A stretch of DNA of 64,000 bases from positions 8,620,182 to 8,684,181 of the forward strand of contig CM019068.1 in assembly GCA_009667805.1 (NCBI GenBank), given 5' to 3'. The stretch comes from Leptobrachium leishanense (Eukaryota > Chordata > Amphibia > Anura > Megophryidae). Numbering within the stretch: position 1 is the first letter of the stretch; every line of letters starts with the position of its first letter. This document shows, one piece after another, positions 34,606 through 45,941 of the stretch. The notes below the pieces were generated by a model, which searched no databases, was not told where the DNA came from, and saw nothing but the letters and a program-made list of their open reading frames with translations. The position numbers and the translations under genes are program-made.

Positions 34606-36058
34606 TTTAGTTTTGTTTCAGATCGATCCGTTACGTTTTATAGTTCATTTTGGTGCATTCGTTATGTTACTGTGATTCGTATTTTGGATCTATTCGTTAT
34701 TGCAGGAGATTAGTAATTTGTATCTTGTTTTGATTCGTTTTTTCATTTTTATTAGTTATTTCACTTTTAATTCATTATTTCAAAATATGAAACAGATTAA
34801 TTAAATTACTTAGATTAGGGTAAAAAAAAAAGGATACGTAATCCCCCTGTCTTGGGTGCTGAAACCTATTCAGCACCCAGGACAGCAGCTCCGTGGGGCT
34901 CCGGAGCAATAGATCCCACTGTCTTTGGTGCTAAAACCTATTCAGTACTGAGGACATCAGCTCTGCGTGGCTCCAGAGCAAAAGATTCCCCTGTCTTTGG
35001 TGCTGAAACCTATTCAGCACCAAGGACAGCAGCTCTGCAGGGCTCCAGAGCAATAGATCACCCTGTATTTGGTGCTGAAACCTATTAAGCACTGAAGACA
35101 GCAGCTCTGTGCGGCTCCAGAGCAAAAGATCCCTGTCTTTGGTGCTGAAACCTATTCAGCACCAAGGACAGCAGCTCCACAGGACTCTGGAGCAATAGAT
35201 ACCCCTGTCTTTGATGCTGAAACCAATTCAGCACTGAGGACAGCAGCTCTGCAGGGCTCCAGAGCAAAAGATTCCCCTGTCTTTGGTGCTGAAACCTATT
35301 CAGCACCAAGGACAGCAGCTCCACGGGGCTCCGGAGCAATAGATCCCCCTGTCCTGAGTCTTGAAACCTATTCAGCACCAAGAAAAGCAGGTCTGTGGTG
35401 CTCCGGAGCCCCGCTGTGCTGCTGTCTTTGGTGTTGAATTGGTTTCAGCACCAAAGACTGCACCCACCAAACGCAGCAAGACTGAAGGAAAGGAAAATAA
35501 ATCGCTTTGTTTGGCAAAGAAAAAAATCTCGTCATTTTAAAATAATTAGGAATCCAGAAATTTCACAAAAAATTTCAGAAAATTAGAAAAAAATCTATAC
35601 ATGAAAAGGCTTTTTTTCTGCAAATAAAAAGAATAAACTGTTGAATAAATTTTTAATAAAAATGGGGATTTTTTTTTACATTGAAGCCTATGGTATTCAC
35701 CTGTTTAAACCTGTCAAACTAAACCACCGAAAATCAGGGCATTTCACAGACATTTTGCTTTTTGGCATCTCTGGATAGATTAACCATTACTTGTCTATGG
35801 TGATTTCACTGCCGCCGAACTGCACCGAACGGCACCATGGTGCTGTCCATGGCCTGTGGTGCTGACTACAACAGACGTGGTGCTGCTGAATCTTTGAAAT
35901 GAAATAGTGAATCGATTCGTAGAAACAGAATCAATTCATTATATTCCCTTTAGTTTTCGTTCTGTTTTGGACAGAACCGATTCGTTATTTCAGGCTTGCA
36001 TCCGTACAACGAATCGATAAATTTCGTACAAATTGCGAAATGCACATCTCTAGTAACA
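34606..36058 (+). mobile_element. Non-autonomous DNA element, family Y, copy 2 with internal repeat expansion
   Basis: Same order as 4150-4935: repeat block, CCAAACGCAGCAAGACTGAA, AT-rich middle, TGAAGCCTATGGTATTCACC, CACCGAAAATCAGGGCATTT, then a right end closing in AAATGCACATCTCTAG, hAT-like. The left part (34610-34840) is AT-rich with TTCGTTA-type motifs and may be the other terminus, but I could not find matching TIRs or a TSD. Non-coding. Confidence 0.6.
34846..35420. repeat. 70-72-bp tandem repeat with a hairpin in every unit, about 8 copies
   Basis: Units of CCCTGTCTTTGGTGCTGAAA, CCTATTCAGCACCAAGGACA, GCAGCTCTGC(A/G)GGGCTCC and AGAGCAA(T/A)AGAT. GGTGCTGAA pairs with TTCAGCACC in each unit. 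Copy 1 of the element (4150-4340) has two hairpin units and the copy at 51478 has one, so this is a copy-specific expansion. Confidence 0.88.
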
Positions 36059-36272
36059 TGCTGTATGTATGTATGTTGTCTGAAATATTGCAGAGAATGG
36101 GTCACGTCTTGCTTGTGAAACGTTTCTTCATGCTCTTTCCTACATTTCCTAAATACTGAAAGGTTAAATAAAAAAACTGTATTTTACGAATTAATGAACT
36201 AAATATTTTCCACAAAAACACAGTTTGCCACAAAACGGCTGCTTAACCCCGTCCGTCTGATGGATTAAATAC

Positions 36273-37027
36273 TAGGCTTGTGCACCGATTTTTTTTTCGG
36301 TTCGATTTGTTCGGATGTTTAAAATTTTCGATTCGGCTCGTTTCGACCGATTTCTGTTTCGATTCGGTTCGGTTCGGCTCATTTTTCGTGTACATTTTTT
36401 TTTCGGGTCGACCATTTTTCGTGTTTTCGGGTCACTTTGCTCGTTTTTTGTATCGACTTTTCGGAAATTTCAGAAATTTTCGTTTTTTCAGAACTTCTGT
36501 TCTCCTCGTTTCAAAGTGTCTACGATAATTCTGGCGATTCTATCGTGTTTTTTTTTTATTAAATAAAGATCCTTTTTTTCTTATGAATATACATTTCACA
36601 ACTTTATTTAATCATATTAAAATGGTATGAAAGCCAAGGAACAAAAAAAATGAACAAAACGATTTAAAAAACGCTAAACTGACCCGAATGCCACAAGAAA
36701 CAAGTGATACGCATTTACAAATACAAAACTTACAGAATCAGCGATATAACCGATAATAGTTAAATATACGATGTCCAGAATTACCGAAATGGAACCGAAA
36801 TCACGGATGGAACCGAAATCATGAATAGAGCGAAAATAAATTTCGATTTGACACATTTCAAGTCCATTCGAAAAATCGGAAAATTTTTCGTTTCGTCTCG
36901 GAAAACTTTTCGGATCTATCGGTTTTCAGGTCCGACCCGATTCGGAAATTCGGCCGAATCCGAAGACACGAATCGGGAAATTTCGTGAAAATTCCGAAAT
37001 TCCGAAATTCCGAAACGCACATCCCTA
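36273..37027 (+). mobile_element. hAT-type MITE (TAGGCTTGTGCACCG ... GCACATCCCTA)
   Basis: Ends TAGGCTTGTGCACCG and (inverted) TAGGGATGTGCGTTTCGG, flanked by a perfect 8-bp duplication TTAAATAC at 36265-36272 and 37028-37035. The body is rich in TTCGG/CCGAA, giving strong self-complementarity. No transposase. The same family lies at 42760-43634 and 57018-57565. Confidence 0.92.
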
Positions 37028-37039
37028 TTAAATACATAA

Positions 37040-37595
37040 GTGAATTGCTTTCAGGATAGTCTTGGTAAATGTAATTGTTTTCCAGGCGCCATCATTCTTT
37101 CAGTCTTCACTTCCAAGTCCTTCTTGACTTTGGACCACTTTGACCTCGTCGGAATGTTTTGAGGAGTTTCGATAACATTTTGTTCATTAATCTCAATGAA
37201 AAAGAGAAGCAGATTTTCTCAGCGATGGAACAATGTGTCTCCAGAAAGCTCCGGATCGCTCGGGTAATTTATTCCAATGCGTTTTCCTGCAAACACTTGT
37301 GGGCGCCCTTAAAGATAAGTGCATAGAGACATCAGCCTGCGCTGCTTTATTTGTGTCTGCGCGGGGGATCTTATCGATGAGCTTTACATAAATCATTTAA
37401 CACTGAAATACGTATTTATTTATTTCTAATCCCATTATGCGACAGGACTAGAATTTATTTCCTACGCTTAACCATGGAAGAACCCAGGATCTCGTTTCAC
37501 AGAAGGTCAAACGATTATATATATATTATAAAATACTTTTTTTAACAAAGTTTACTTGTTACAATGTATGTTGAATGTTAAATGCTTTGGTCGTA
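37040..37595. other. No gene seen
   Basis: Unique-looking DNA between two MITEs; one 67-codon frame on the minus strand has no family resemblance. Confidence 0.45.
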
Positions 37596-37599
37596 TCAT

Positions 37600-38170
37600 A
37601 GACCGAGTTATTCACAGAGACCCGAAATTCCACCGGAACTTCAGCGCTCAATCGTTCCCCACACTTCAGGGAATCAAATTCCTCGACCCTGCAGTGAATT
37701 CAGCATTCACCGCAGGGTCCCCGGAGTGCAAGAAAAACCCGCCGAACGCATCCGAAATACCGCCGCAAAACCACCAGATCAAAAGCAAGAAACGCTGAAA
37801 AAAAGCCGAACGCACCGGAAAAAAGCCGACGATCCGTCGCAAAGCAGCTGAACAAAACACGAACAGAGCGCCGACCAGCCGACAGAAAAAGCAGACAAGC
37901 CGACGAACGGGTTAAAAAAAAATCGACTGAAAGTGTCAAATTTGAAACGCGGTTTGGAAAAAAACTACTAGACAAAAAAGCCTGGAATTAACATATAAGA
38001 TCCTTTGGTGTGATAATAAAAAGGGCTGTTACAGAAAAAAAACGTGGTGGAAAAAATCACAAAAAATACCTAATAAATCCTAAAACTAAAAATAAATACA
38101 GAGCCTTTTTGCTGCAAATTAAAATAATAAACGGTTTAATAGATATTGGATAAAAACGGGAATATTTTAA
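37600..38170 (+). mobile_element. MITE family X, 5' two-thirds
   Basis: GAGTTATTCACAGAGACC, CCCTGCAGTGAATTCAGC / CCGCAGGGTCCCCGGAGTGC, ACTACTAGACAAAAAAGCC, GATAATAAAAAGGGCTGTTA and ATAATAAACGGTTTAATAGA occur in family order. It is truncated near 38170 at GGGAATATTTTAAACATG. Confidence 0.72.
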
Positions 38171-38239
38171 ACATGTTTAACATATGTATTTTTAACATAC
38201 ATATGTATCTCTCCCCAAACATCAGACACCACTTAATAG

Positions 38240-38365
38240 CAGTTGTAGCTCAATTTGGTAGTAGATGGCACCACCTACTGGCCGAATAGGTTATTACATT
38301 AAGAAATACACTAGGAATATGCCCAATTATTTCTTACTGTATAATTAACTTAAAATGATTTTTCT
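38240..38365 (-). mobile_element. Fragment of the TTAA-type element in reverse orientation
   Basis: GTTGTAGCTCAA, TAGATGGCACCACCTACTGG and TTTCTTACTGTATAATTAA are reverse-complementary to the interior of 38503-38978. Together the two pieces form an interrupted inverted repeat. Confidence 0.55.
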
Positions 38366-38502
38366 ACAAACCACTGGATCCTGACAATGTTTCTTTGGGA
38401 AAATCACAGAATCGCAGCACTTTTTCTCATGATCCATAACAATGTATAAAAAAATCCAGGTCTCTCATTATCTCAAATATCTCCCCAAAACTCACCATTT
38501 AA

Positions 38503-38978
38503 CCCCTTCACTACCAAGTGATTTTCCAAAAAAACACTCTTAGAATTCATAATATTTTGTAAAATAATTTTTAATTAATTATGCATGAAGAAATATTTGA
38601 GCTTATTCCCATTGTATTTCTTACTGTAATAACCTATTTTTCCAGTAGATGGCGCCATCTGCTGTCAAAATGAGTTACAGTTGTTTGAGCTACAGCTCTA
38701 TTTTCTTCTTTTTTTTCCCTGCATCAGCTGCTGAAAGCTCGTTGTAAGGGCGTCATCGGACGATTTTACACAGTTTTAGCTCTTTTGACATTATGCCCCA
38801 GGGCTAAAACTTTGGGGGCACCTTCTGCAACCCAAAAGCAAACAAAATTAGTTTGCTGCAATTGAATTTCATTTGCTTTTGGGCTGCAGATCAGCAGAGC
38901 GAGATGTTTAATAAACCGTTTATGTTGATGGATGGTGCCTTTAAAGCATGAGATAGCTTGATCTCGGTAGTGAAGGGG
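38503..38978 (+). mobile_element. TTAA-type (piggyBac-like) MITE
   Basis: Ends CCCCTTCACTACCA and (right) GGTAGTGAAGGGG, flanked by TTAA at 38499-38502 and 38979-38982. TTAA target duplication and short CCC-starting TIRs fit piggyBac-like or Kolobok-like non-autonomous elements. The interior matches 54041-54505 (GTTTGCTGCAATTGAATTTC, TTTCTTACTGTAATAACCT). No coding potential. Confidence 0.85.
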
Positions 38979-39301
38979 TTAATTGTCATTTCTGCTCCTA
39001 CAAAGAGACTTGCAGGTTTAATGTCATTTCAATAAAAGTCATTTTCTGCCATTTTTTTCGAAATTTACTCGTTTTGCTTGTGAAAACTTTGTTCGTTTCA
39101 CATAACGACTGTCGATAAATCATACGGACGTGCAGATGAAAATGTGATTTTTATTGCTATTAACTTCCCTTGTTTGCTTGAAGTTTTACAAGCGTTTTAA
39201 TCCCCAGACTGCACTTCTGTTACTTCGCTGCTGCCAGGCTGCTGATATGTATTAACCTGAAGGCTGGATTTACAGTGGCACATGTCAGAAAGCTCCATTA
39301 A
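38979..39301. other. No gene seen between two TTAA elements
   Basis: About 320 bp of unique-looking DNA; no domain or repeat recognised. Confidence 0.4.
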
Positions 39302-39549
39302 CCCCTTCACTGCTGAGCCATTTCACATCTTAAAAAAACTCATTTTTTTTGTATTATTATTTTTTTACTTTACTTTAAACATGGTCATGTTTGATACCGA
39401 TGGAAAGGCCATGCTCTGGCCTTTCTAATGATACCAAACATGACCCTGCTAACTGACAACAGTCGGGAGATATTGGGGTTCAAACAAACCCCTATCTTTC
39501 CTTAGGAGTCAATGAGGACGTTCCCCACACGTCCTCAGCAGTGAAAGGG
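39302..39549 (+). mobile_element. TTAA-type (piggyBac-like) MITE, 248 bp
   Basis: Left end CCCCTTCACTGCTGA, right end TCAGCAGTGAAAGGG, TTAA at 39298-39301 and 39550-39553. The interior includes a self-complementary ATGGTCATGTTTGATACC / GATACCAAACATGACC. Compare the related 44782-45941 and 59143-59456. Confidence 0.85.
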
Positions 39550-39627
39550 TTAAACGCTGCCCCAGCACGGTGAGGTCTTTATCGTTAGAAATGGTCTATA
39601 AAGCAAGCACCGAGTAAAAGGAGGAGG

Positions 39628-40814
39628 GTAGTGATGAGCCGAACACCCCCGAGTTCGGTTCGCATTTGAACTCGAACAATTTCAAAAGTTCGGGTTCGAA
39701 CGCGAACACGATTCGAACTCAATGCAAGTCATGGGAATCGAAAGTTCGGTTTTTAGAGTGCCCTCCAAGAGGGCATAAATGCAAGATGTTTGCCATAAAA
39801 GGTGTAAGGGGGTCTGGGTAGTGCCTTGGGGACAGAAACAAGGACAAAAAGTTTTAAAAAAAAAGTTTTTAAAGGGACAGTGAGTTTTCCATGAAATAAG
39901 GGTTAAAAATAAAAATGAAAAATTCCTTCAAATATCGTGCCTAGGAGGTCCCCATAACCTGCCCGTGAAGTGGCGGATTTGTAGGATATATAGAAACATT
40001 TAATAACAAAATAAATTACGTTTCAAATGACGGTAAATGGTTTTCCTTTAATCTATTCATAAAAAACTGCTTGGGGCGGCAGTCTGTATGAAAAGAGGAG
40101 ACGTTTAGGACACGCAGAAAAGTTTAGTGATTTTTTGGCTAAATTATGGTGAAACTTATGCAGGCTTTGGATGAAAGTAACAATAGGTGCTTTAAAATTG
40201 GGCCTTTAGTGTCGGCAACAGTGCCGTCACACCGTAACCCCTCTGTGGTATTGTGGAAGAGTGCAGGGTTGGACCATGCGGTCAAATATTAAAATGATAT
40301 GAATCTGGTAAAGGCGTCAGTGCACCCAAATATTGTGCCTTTGGTGGCAGCAAGTGCCTTCACACCGTAACCCCTCTGTGGTTTTATGGAAGAGTGCAGC
40401 GGTGGACCCTGCGGTCCAATATTAAAATTATATGAATCTGGTATAGGCGTCAGTGGCAGTGCACCCAAATATTGTGCCTTTGGTGGCAGCAAGTGCCTTC
40501 ACACCGTAACCCCTTTGTGGTATTGTGGAAGAGTGCAGTGGTGGGGGTTTTGTGAATGCAGAAGAGATCTCCGATCTATTCCGTTACGTCAGCATCAGGG
40601 GATTGATAGCTGCTGATCCAGGACTGATTCATTTTTATAAATGTCAGCCGGTCTACCGAGTCGGTGGACAGACGCACTCTTTTGTCTGTGACAAAACTTC
40701 CAGCGGCACTGAACGTCCTTTCAGAACGCACGTTGGATGAAGGGCAACCTAGTAGCTACATAGCATATTAGCTAAGTTCTGGCCAGTGATCCAATCTCAA
40801 CACCCAGTAAGCCA
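39628..40814 (-). mobile_element. hAT element 3' end with hATC-domain fragment
   Basis: The left edge TAGTGATGAGCCGAACACC is the hAT terminus also seen at 42407. The next 370 bp match 42407-42760 (AGAGTGCCCTCCAAGAGGGC, AGGAGGTCCCCATAACCTGC). An imperfect ~120-bp tandem duplication follows at 40200-40540 (GTGCCTTTGGTGGCAGCAAG, CACACCGTAACCCC). 40660-40814 encodes, on the minus strand, the same hATC end as 1-163 (SERTFSAAG region altered here). It is truncated at 40814, where family X sequence begins. It shows what should lie just left of this window for the first hAT copy. Confidence 0.82.
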
Positions 40815-40816
40815 AA

Positions 40817-41780
40817 AATAACAAAAACTGTACTTTTTTCATTGAAACCTATAGGATTATTTAAACCTGTCAAACTGAAGAACCGAAAATCTGGGCATTT
40901 CCCCAAATCTTCGGTGCAGTTCGCCATTCTCTGAATAGATTAACCATTACTTCCCTATGGGAAGGCAGCAGTGAAATACGGTGCCTGTTCAGTGGCAGTG
41001 AAATGCGGTGCTGTTCGGCGGCAGTGAAATGCAGTGCTGTTCGGCGGCAGTGAAATACGGTGCTGTTCGGCTGCAGTGAAATGCAGTGCTGTTCGGCGGC
41101 AGTGAAATATGGTGCTGTTCGGCGGCAGTGAAATGCAGTGCTGTTCGGCAGCAGTGAAATACGGTGCTGTTCGGCGGCAGTGAAATCCCCCATAGAGAAG
41201 CAATGGTTAATCTTTTCACATTGAACAGCAGAGAAATGTCAGTGAAATGCCCTGATGTTCAGTGGTTTCATTCGACAGGTTTAATCAGGCGAATCCCATA
41301 GGTTTCAATGTTAAAAATATTCCCATTTTAATTCAATTTTTTCTTTTTTCTGTAACAGACCTTTTTATTATCATTTATTGGATTTTATATGAAAATTCCA
41401 GGCATTTTCGTTTTGTAGTTTTTTTGCAAAAGCGTTTCAATTTTCACACTTTCAATTTTTTTATTTTTTCCCCCCATTCGTCAGCTTGTTGGCTTTTTCT
41501 GGCGGCTGGTTTGTGCTGCATTTGACAACTCGTACGCTTTTTCCGACGTGTTCGGTGCAGATTTTGCGGCAGTTCTGGTGGGTTTTTGGCGTTTTTTTCG
41601 GCGGGTGTTCGGCAGGCTTGCAGCGGGTTTTCATCAGGTTTTCCCTGCACTACAGGGACCCTACAGTGAATGCTGAATACACCGCAGGGTGGTGAACCTT
41701 TATTCCCCGAAGTGCAGGGAAGTGCGGGGAACGAGAGAGCCGGAAATGTTGGCGACGTTTCACTGCTCTCTGAGTAACCC
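40817..41780 (-). mobile_element. MITE family X, nearly complete, minus orientation
   Basis: The right terminus GCTCTCTGAGTAACCCC and the full internal order are present in reverse: GACCCTACAGTGAATGCTGA, TTTTTATTATCATTTATTGG, CGAATCCCATAGGTTTCAAT, the GAACAG-repeat (nine units), and again a CATTGAAACCTATAGGATTA segment at the left end, suggesting a second, partial copy joined head to head. Confidence 0.75.
40965..41190. repeat. 26-bp minisatellite inside MITE X, about 9 units
   Basis: Units GTGCTGTTCGGCGGCAGTGA followed by AATACG (or AATGCA). It is the reverse complement of the 26-27-bp unit expanded at 60040-61165. The short open frames here (76-107 codons) read through the repeat only. Confidence 0.9.
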
Positions 41781-41882
41781 CCATTGTTTAATATACAGCT
41801 ACTGTAACTTTTTGTTTTGTACGTTGTTATATTCTGCCTGCGCGACACTTTATAGATTTGATAAATATATTTGTCCGGTTAA

Positions 41883-42315
41883 GGCTGGGGTCAGACCAGC
41901 GCACTTCTAAAGTGCGTTCTGGCGCACTTAATCACAGTCGCAGTAGCAGCAAATGACGGGCAATGACGGCCAATATACGAAGTACGGCCGCATGAAAGTC
42001 CGGCCACGCAACGCAAGTGGAATTTGAATGCATTATTTCGGGAACGCAGAACCGCTAGTACTGACGTACAGAATGCGCTGCGTCCGCTAGCAGCGTGTGT
42101 GCGTGATTTGGAGACGTCAGACCCTGCTCATGTCCGGCCAACATAACGTCCAGACACCCAAAGTTTCCTGGTTTGGATCCGTAAAAAATCACGCACAAAA
42201 ATTGCGCATCGTATGACCGTTTTCGCGCATTCCGTGAAAAAATACGGCGTCGGCAATGCATTCGGACGCACTTTTTGACATTCGCGTGTAAAAATGCTTT
42301 GGTTTGACCCCAGCC
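41883..42315. mobile_element. Harbinger-type MITE, family M, copy 1
   Basis: Ends GGCTGGGGTCAGACCAGCGC and (inverted) GGCTGGGGTCAAACC, about 430 bp, flanked by TTA-type triplets (41879-41881 with one extra A, 42316-42318). Interior landmarks: GACGGGCAATGACGGCCAAT and CCGGCCAACATAACGTCC. Non-coding. Confidence 0.88.
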
Positions 42316-42759
42316 TTAGTCCTGCGTTTAGTAAAGCGCAGCAGAGTCAGTGTTTATGATTCTGATCCCTGTTCTTTTACTATATGGTTTATGCTTATGT
42401 TGTCAGTAGGGATGAGCCCGAACCCGAACTTCCCATTTGTTCGGGTCCGAACCCGAACCCGAACCCCCATGCAAGTCAATGGGGCTGAAAATTCTGTTTT
42501 TTAGAGTGCCCTCCAAGAGGGCCTATATGCTAGATATTTGCCATAAAAGGTGTATGGGGGTCCGGGTAGTGCCCTGGGGGACAGGAAACAAGGACAAAAA
42601 GTAAAAAAAAAAAAACGTTTTTAAAGGGACAGTGAGTTTTCCATGAAATAAGGGTTAAAAATAAAACCGAAAAATTCCTTCAAATATCGTGCCTAGGAGG
42701 TCCCCATAACCTGCCCGTGAAGTGGCGGATTTCTAGGATGTATAGAAATATGTAAAAAC

Positions 42760-43634
42760 TAGGGATGTGCGTTTCGGGTTTCGGGTTTCGGAATTTCCAC
42801 TAAATTTCCCGATTCGTGTCTTCGGATTCGGCCGAATTTCCGAATCGGATCGGACCCGAAAACCGATAGATCCGAAAAGTTTTCCGAGCCGAAACGAAAT
42901 ATTTTCGGAGTTTTCAAATGGACTTGAAATGTGTCAAATCAAAATTTATTTTCGCTCTATTCGTGATCTCGGTTCCATTTCGGTAATTCTGGACATCGTA
43001 TATTTAACTATTATCGGTTATATCGCTGATTCTGTAAATTTTGTATTTGTAAATGCGTATTTTTGATCACTATTTTTCCGTTTTAAAACCTTTTGTTCTG
43101 TTTTTATTTTTAAGTCAGACCATTTGGGTCAGTTTAGCGTTTTTTAAATCGTTTTGTTCATTTTTTTTGTTCCTTGGCTTTCATACCATTTTAATATGAA
43201 TATACATTTCACAACTTTATTTAATCATAAGAAAAAAGGATCTTTATTTAATAAAAAAAAAACGATAGAATCGCCAGAATTATCGTATCGACAGAATGAA
43301 TTATCGGATCCGAAAAACAAACCAAAAGTTTATTATAAAAAAATATATAAAGTATAAAAAAAGTAAACCATAGTAGTTTACATCAAAACGAATAGAGTTA
43401 GACACTTTGAAACGAGGAGAACAGACGTTCCGAAAAAACCCAAAATTTCCGAAATCACGAGAGCAAAGTGACTCGAAAACACGAAAAATGGTCGATATTC
43501 CGAAAAAAAAAATGTACACGAAAAACGAGCCAAACCGAACCGAATAGAAACAGAAATCGGTCGAAACGAGTCGAATCAAAAATTTTAAACATCCGAACGA
43601 ATTGAACCGAAAAAAAAATCGGTGCACAAGCCTA
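42760..43634 (-). mobile_element. hAT-type MITE nested in the larger hAT element
   Basis: Same family as 36273-37027, opposite orientation: starts TAGGGATGTGCGTTTCGG, ends CGGTGCACAAGCCTA. Perfect 8-bp duplication GTAAAAAC at 42752-42759 and 43635-43642. Non-coding. Confidence 0.93.
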
Positions 43635-43783
43635 GTAAAAACCAAACAATGACATTTCAAATGACGGTAAATGCTTTTCCTTTAATCTATCCATAAACAA
43701 CTGCTTGGGGCGGCAGTCTGTATGAAAAGAGGAGACATTTTCGGACATGCAGAAAAAGTTTACTGATTTTTTGGCGGTGAAAA

Positions 43784-44722
43784 GCAGGAGAATGACTGGA
43801 GAATGGAAAATTCTAGACCACATAGCCGATTTGGAAAGTGAGATAAATGGGAGAATTTTTCTGGTTTGGCTATTTTGACCTAGAATTTTCCATTCTCCAG
43901 TCATTCTCCTGAGTTTCACCTTTCTCTGAATAACCCTGTCAGGGTTATTCAGAGAGCGGTGAAGAGCAGGAGAATGACTGGAGAATGGAAAATTCTAGGT
44001 CAAAATAGCCAAACCAGAAAAATTCTCCATTTAGGCTAGGGTCAGACTAGCGAATTTTTAACGAGCGTTTAGGTGCACTTAATCACGGCCGCACTAGCAG
44101 CAAATGACGGGCAATGACGGCCAATATATGAAATACGGTCGCACGAAAGTCCGGCTGCGCAACGCAAGTGGAAAATGAACGCATTTTTTCGAGAACGCAG
44201 AACCGCTAGTACGGACGTACAGAGTGCGCTGCGTCCACTAGCGGCGTGTGTGTGTGATTTGGAGACGTCAGACCCTGCTCATGTCTGGCCAACATAACGT
44301 CCAGACACCCAAAGTTTCCTGGTTTGGATCCATAAAAAATCACGCACAAAAATGCGCATCGTATGACCGTTTTCGCACAATCCGTGAAAAAGTACGGCAA
44401 TGCGTTCGGACGCACGTTTTGACGGTCGCTGTGAAAAATGCGTTAGTCTGACCCTAGCCTTATCTCACTTTCCAAATCGGCTATTTGGTCCAGATTGTTC
44501 TCTTTTCCTGCCATTCTCCTGGTTTTCGCCTTTCTCTGAACAACCCCGAGAGAGAGGTGAAAGCCAGGAGAACTGGCAAGAGAAGAGAACAATCTAGACC
44601 AAATAGCCGATTTGGAAAGTGAGTTAAATGGGAGAATTTTTCTGGTTTGGCTATTTTGACCTAGAATTTTCACTTCTCCAGTTATTCTCCTGCTTTTCAC
44701 CGCTCTCTGAATAACCCTGTGA
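43784..44722. mobile_element. Cluster of fold-back MITEs, family Z
   Basis: Three adjoining palindromic units (about 43784-43938, 43940-44546, 44549-44722) with arms GGTGAAAAGCAGGAGAATGA / TCATTCTCCTG and inner arms AGGTCAAAATAGCCAAACC. Outer edges are (C)AGGGTTATTCAGAGAG, the same terminus as family X. The first two meet as CCCTGTCAGGG. The middle unit is split by a Harbinger MITE. Each unit could fold into a long hairpin. Confidence 0.8.
44034..44459. mobile_element. Harbinger-type MITE, family M, copy 2
   Basis: Ends GGCTAGGGTCAGACTA (both, inverted), TTA at 44031-44033 and 44460-44462, 426 bp. Nested at fourth level: in a fold-back MITE, in a hAT, in host DNA. Confidence 0.92.
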
Positions 44723-44781
44723 ATGTTTAATCCCGAGGTGAAAAATAACATTGCTTTAGATTTCTTTCAAACGCCAATTAA

Positions 44782-45941
44782 CCAGTTGGCTGCTATGGAC
44801 GCGCTCAGCGCGTCCAGCCAAGTGGTTCTCCTGTGCTATGGACGTGCGGAGCGCGTCCATGCACAGGAGGCAGCAATCCACCGGATTCCGGCGGATTGCT
44901 GCGCCCCCCGGTGCGGGCTGACATCTTGGATGTCAGCCCAGCACTCCGGGACCCCGGCGGAGCAATTAGATGTCATCGCGGCGGCGCGATGACATCTAAT
45001 TCAGGCCCCCCCCCACATGTGCGGAGGAAGCGCCTGAAAGGGAGGGGGGAGGTCCTTCGGACCTCTCTCCCTCTCGATCGCCGGGGGCAGAGGGTTAATC
45101 CAGGCACCGTTTGGAAGGGCGCAGCCTGCCCTTCCCAACGGTGGCTGTGATTAACCCCTGGGGAGCCGGATCACGAATCGGCGCTGAAAAGCACTGGATC
45201 GTGATCCTCTCCTGGAGCTGGTCGACATCTTGGATGTCGGCCAAGCCTCCAGGAACTCCCCCTGAGGACTGGCGTCATCATGCATAGCACGATGACGCCA
45301 GTCCTGGAGTTAACCCCTAGCTGCCACCAATGGTGGAGATAGTGGGTTCCAATGAACCCCCTATCTCCCGGTCTGTGGCAGCTAGGGGTTAATGTTTGAT
45401 ATCGTTGGATCGGCCAGAGCATGGTCTTTCCAAGGATACTAAACATGAGCATGAAAACAAGTTTTTTTGTTTGTTTTTGTTTTGTTAATGCAGCAATATT
45501 GTTCCCATTTCAATTATAATGTGAACAATAATGCTGCACTAACGATTTTTGTATGCGGTGCGTTTGTTAAAAAAAGCAAAATTTTCCCCAAAAAAAAAAT
45601 GTAACGAGACCCCATTCCTAATTTTTTTAACAGGCGCACCCCATACAAAATATAACCGCAAACGATCGCATGTTAAAATGTGAAAAAAAAAAAATTAAAC
45701 ATAATAAATTATTGAAAATTCTAATTTTATTGCATTTTTTGTTATGATATACAGACATGACATAACGTATACATATAATAATGACATATTATGAATCTGA
45801 AAAGTCTGCCGGAAAGAACGATATATAATATGTCTGGGTCATATATCAAAATATGGCTACAAAACGCAGTTAAACATGATGAGCGAAAGCGGTAAAAATG
45901 ACCTCAGCACAGAGGTGTGAAAAGCCTCAGCAGCGAAAGGG
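44782..45941. mobile_element. TTAA-type (piggyBac-like) element, 1.16 kb, hairpin-rich, non-coding
   Basis: TTAA at 44778-44781 and 45942-45945. Left end CCAGTTGGCTGCT, right end (inverted) CCCTTTCGCTGCTGAGG. The GC-rich left half contains many perfect hairpins: GACGCGCTCAGCGCGTC, TGTCATCGCG/CGCGATGACA, and TTAACCCCTAGCTGCC / GGCAGCTAGGGGTTAA (45311-45392), itself a TTAA-flanked palindrome and perhaps an independent insertion. The right half is AT-rich. Confidence 0.8.

Noticed and set aside
43301..43660. 119-codon minus frame, and similar frames at 36280-36566 and 56943-57573
   Set aside because: They lie entirely within hAT MITEs with low-complexity TTCGG/CCGAA content; no transposase similarity.
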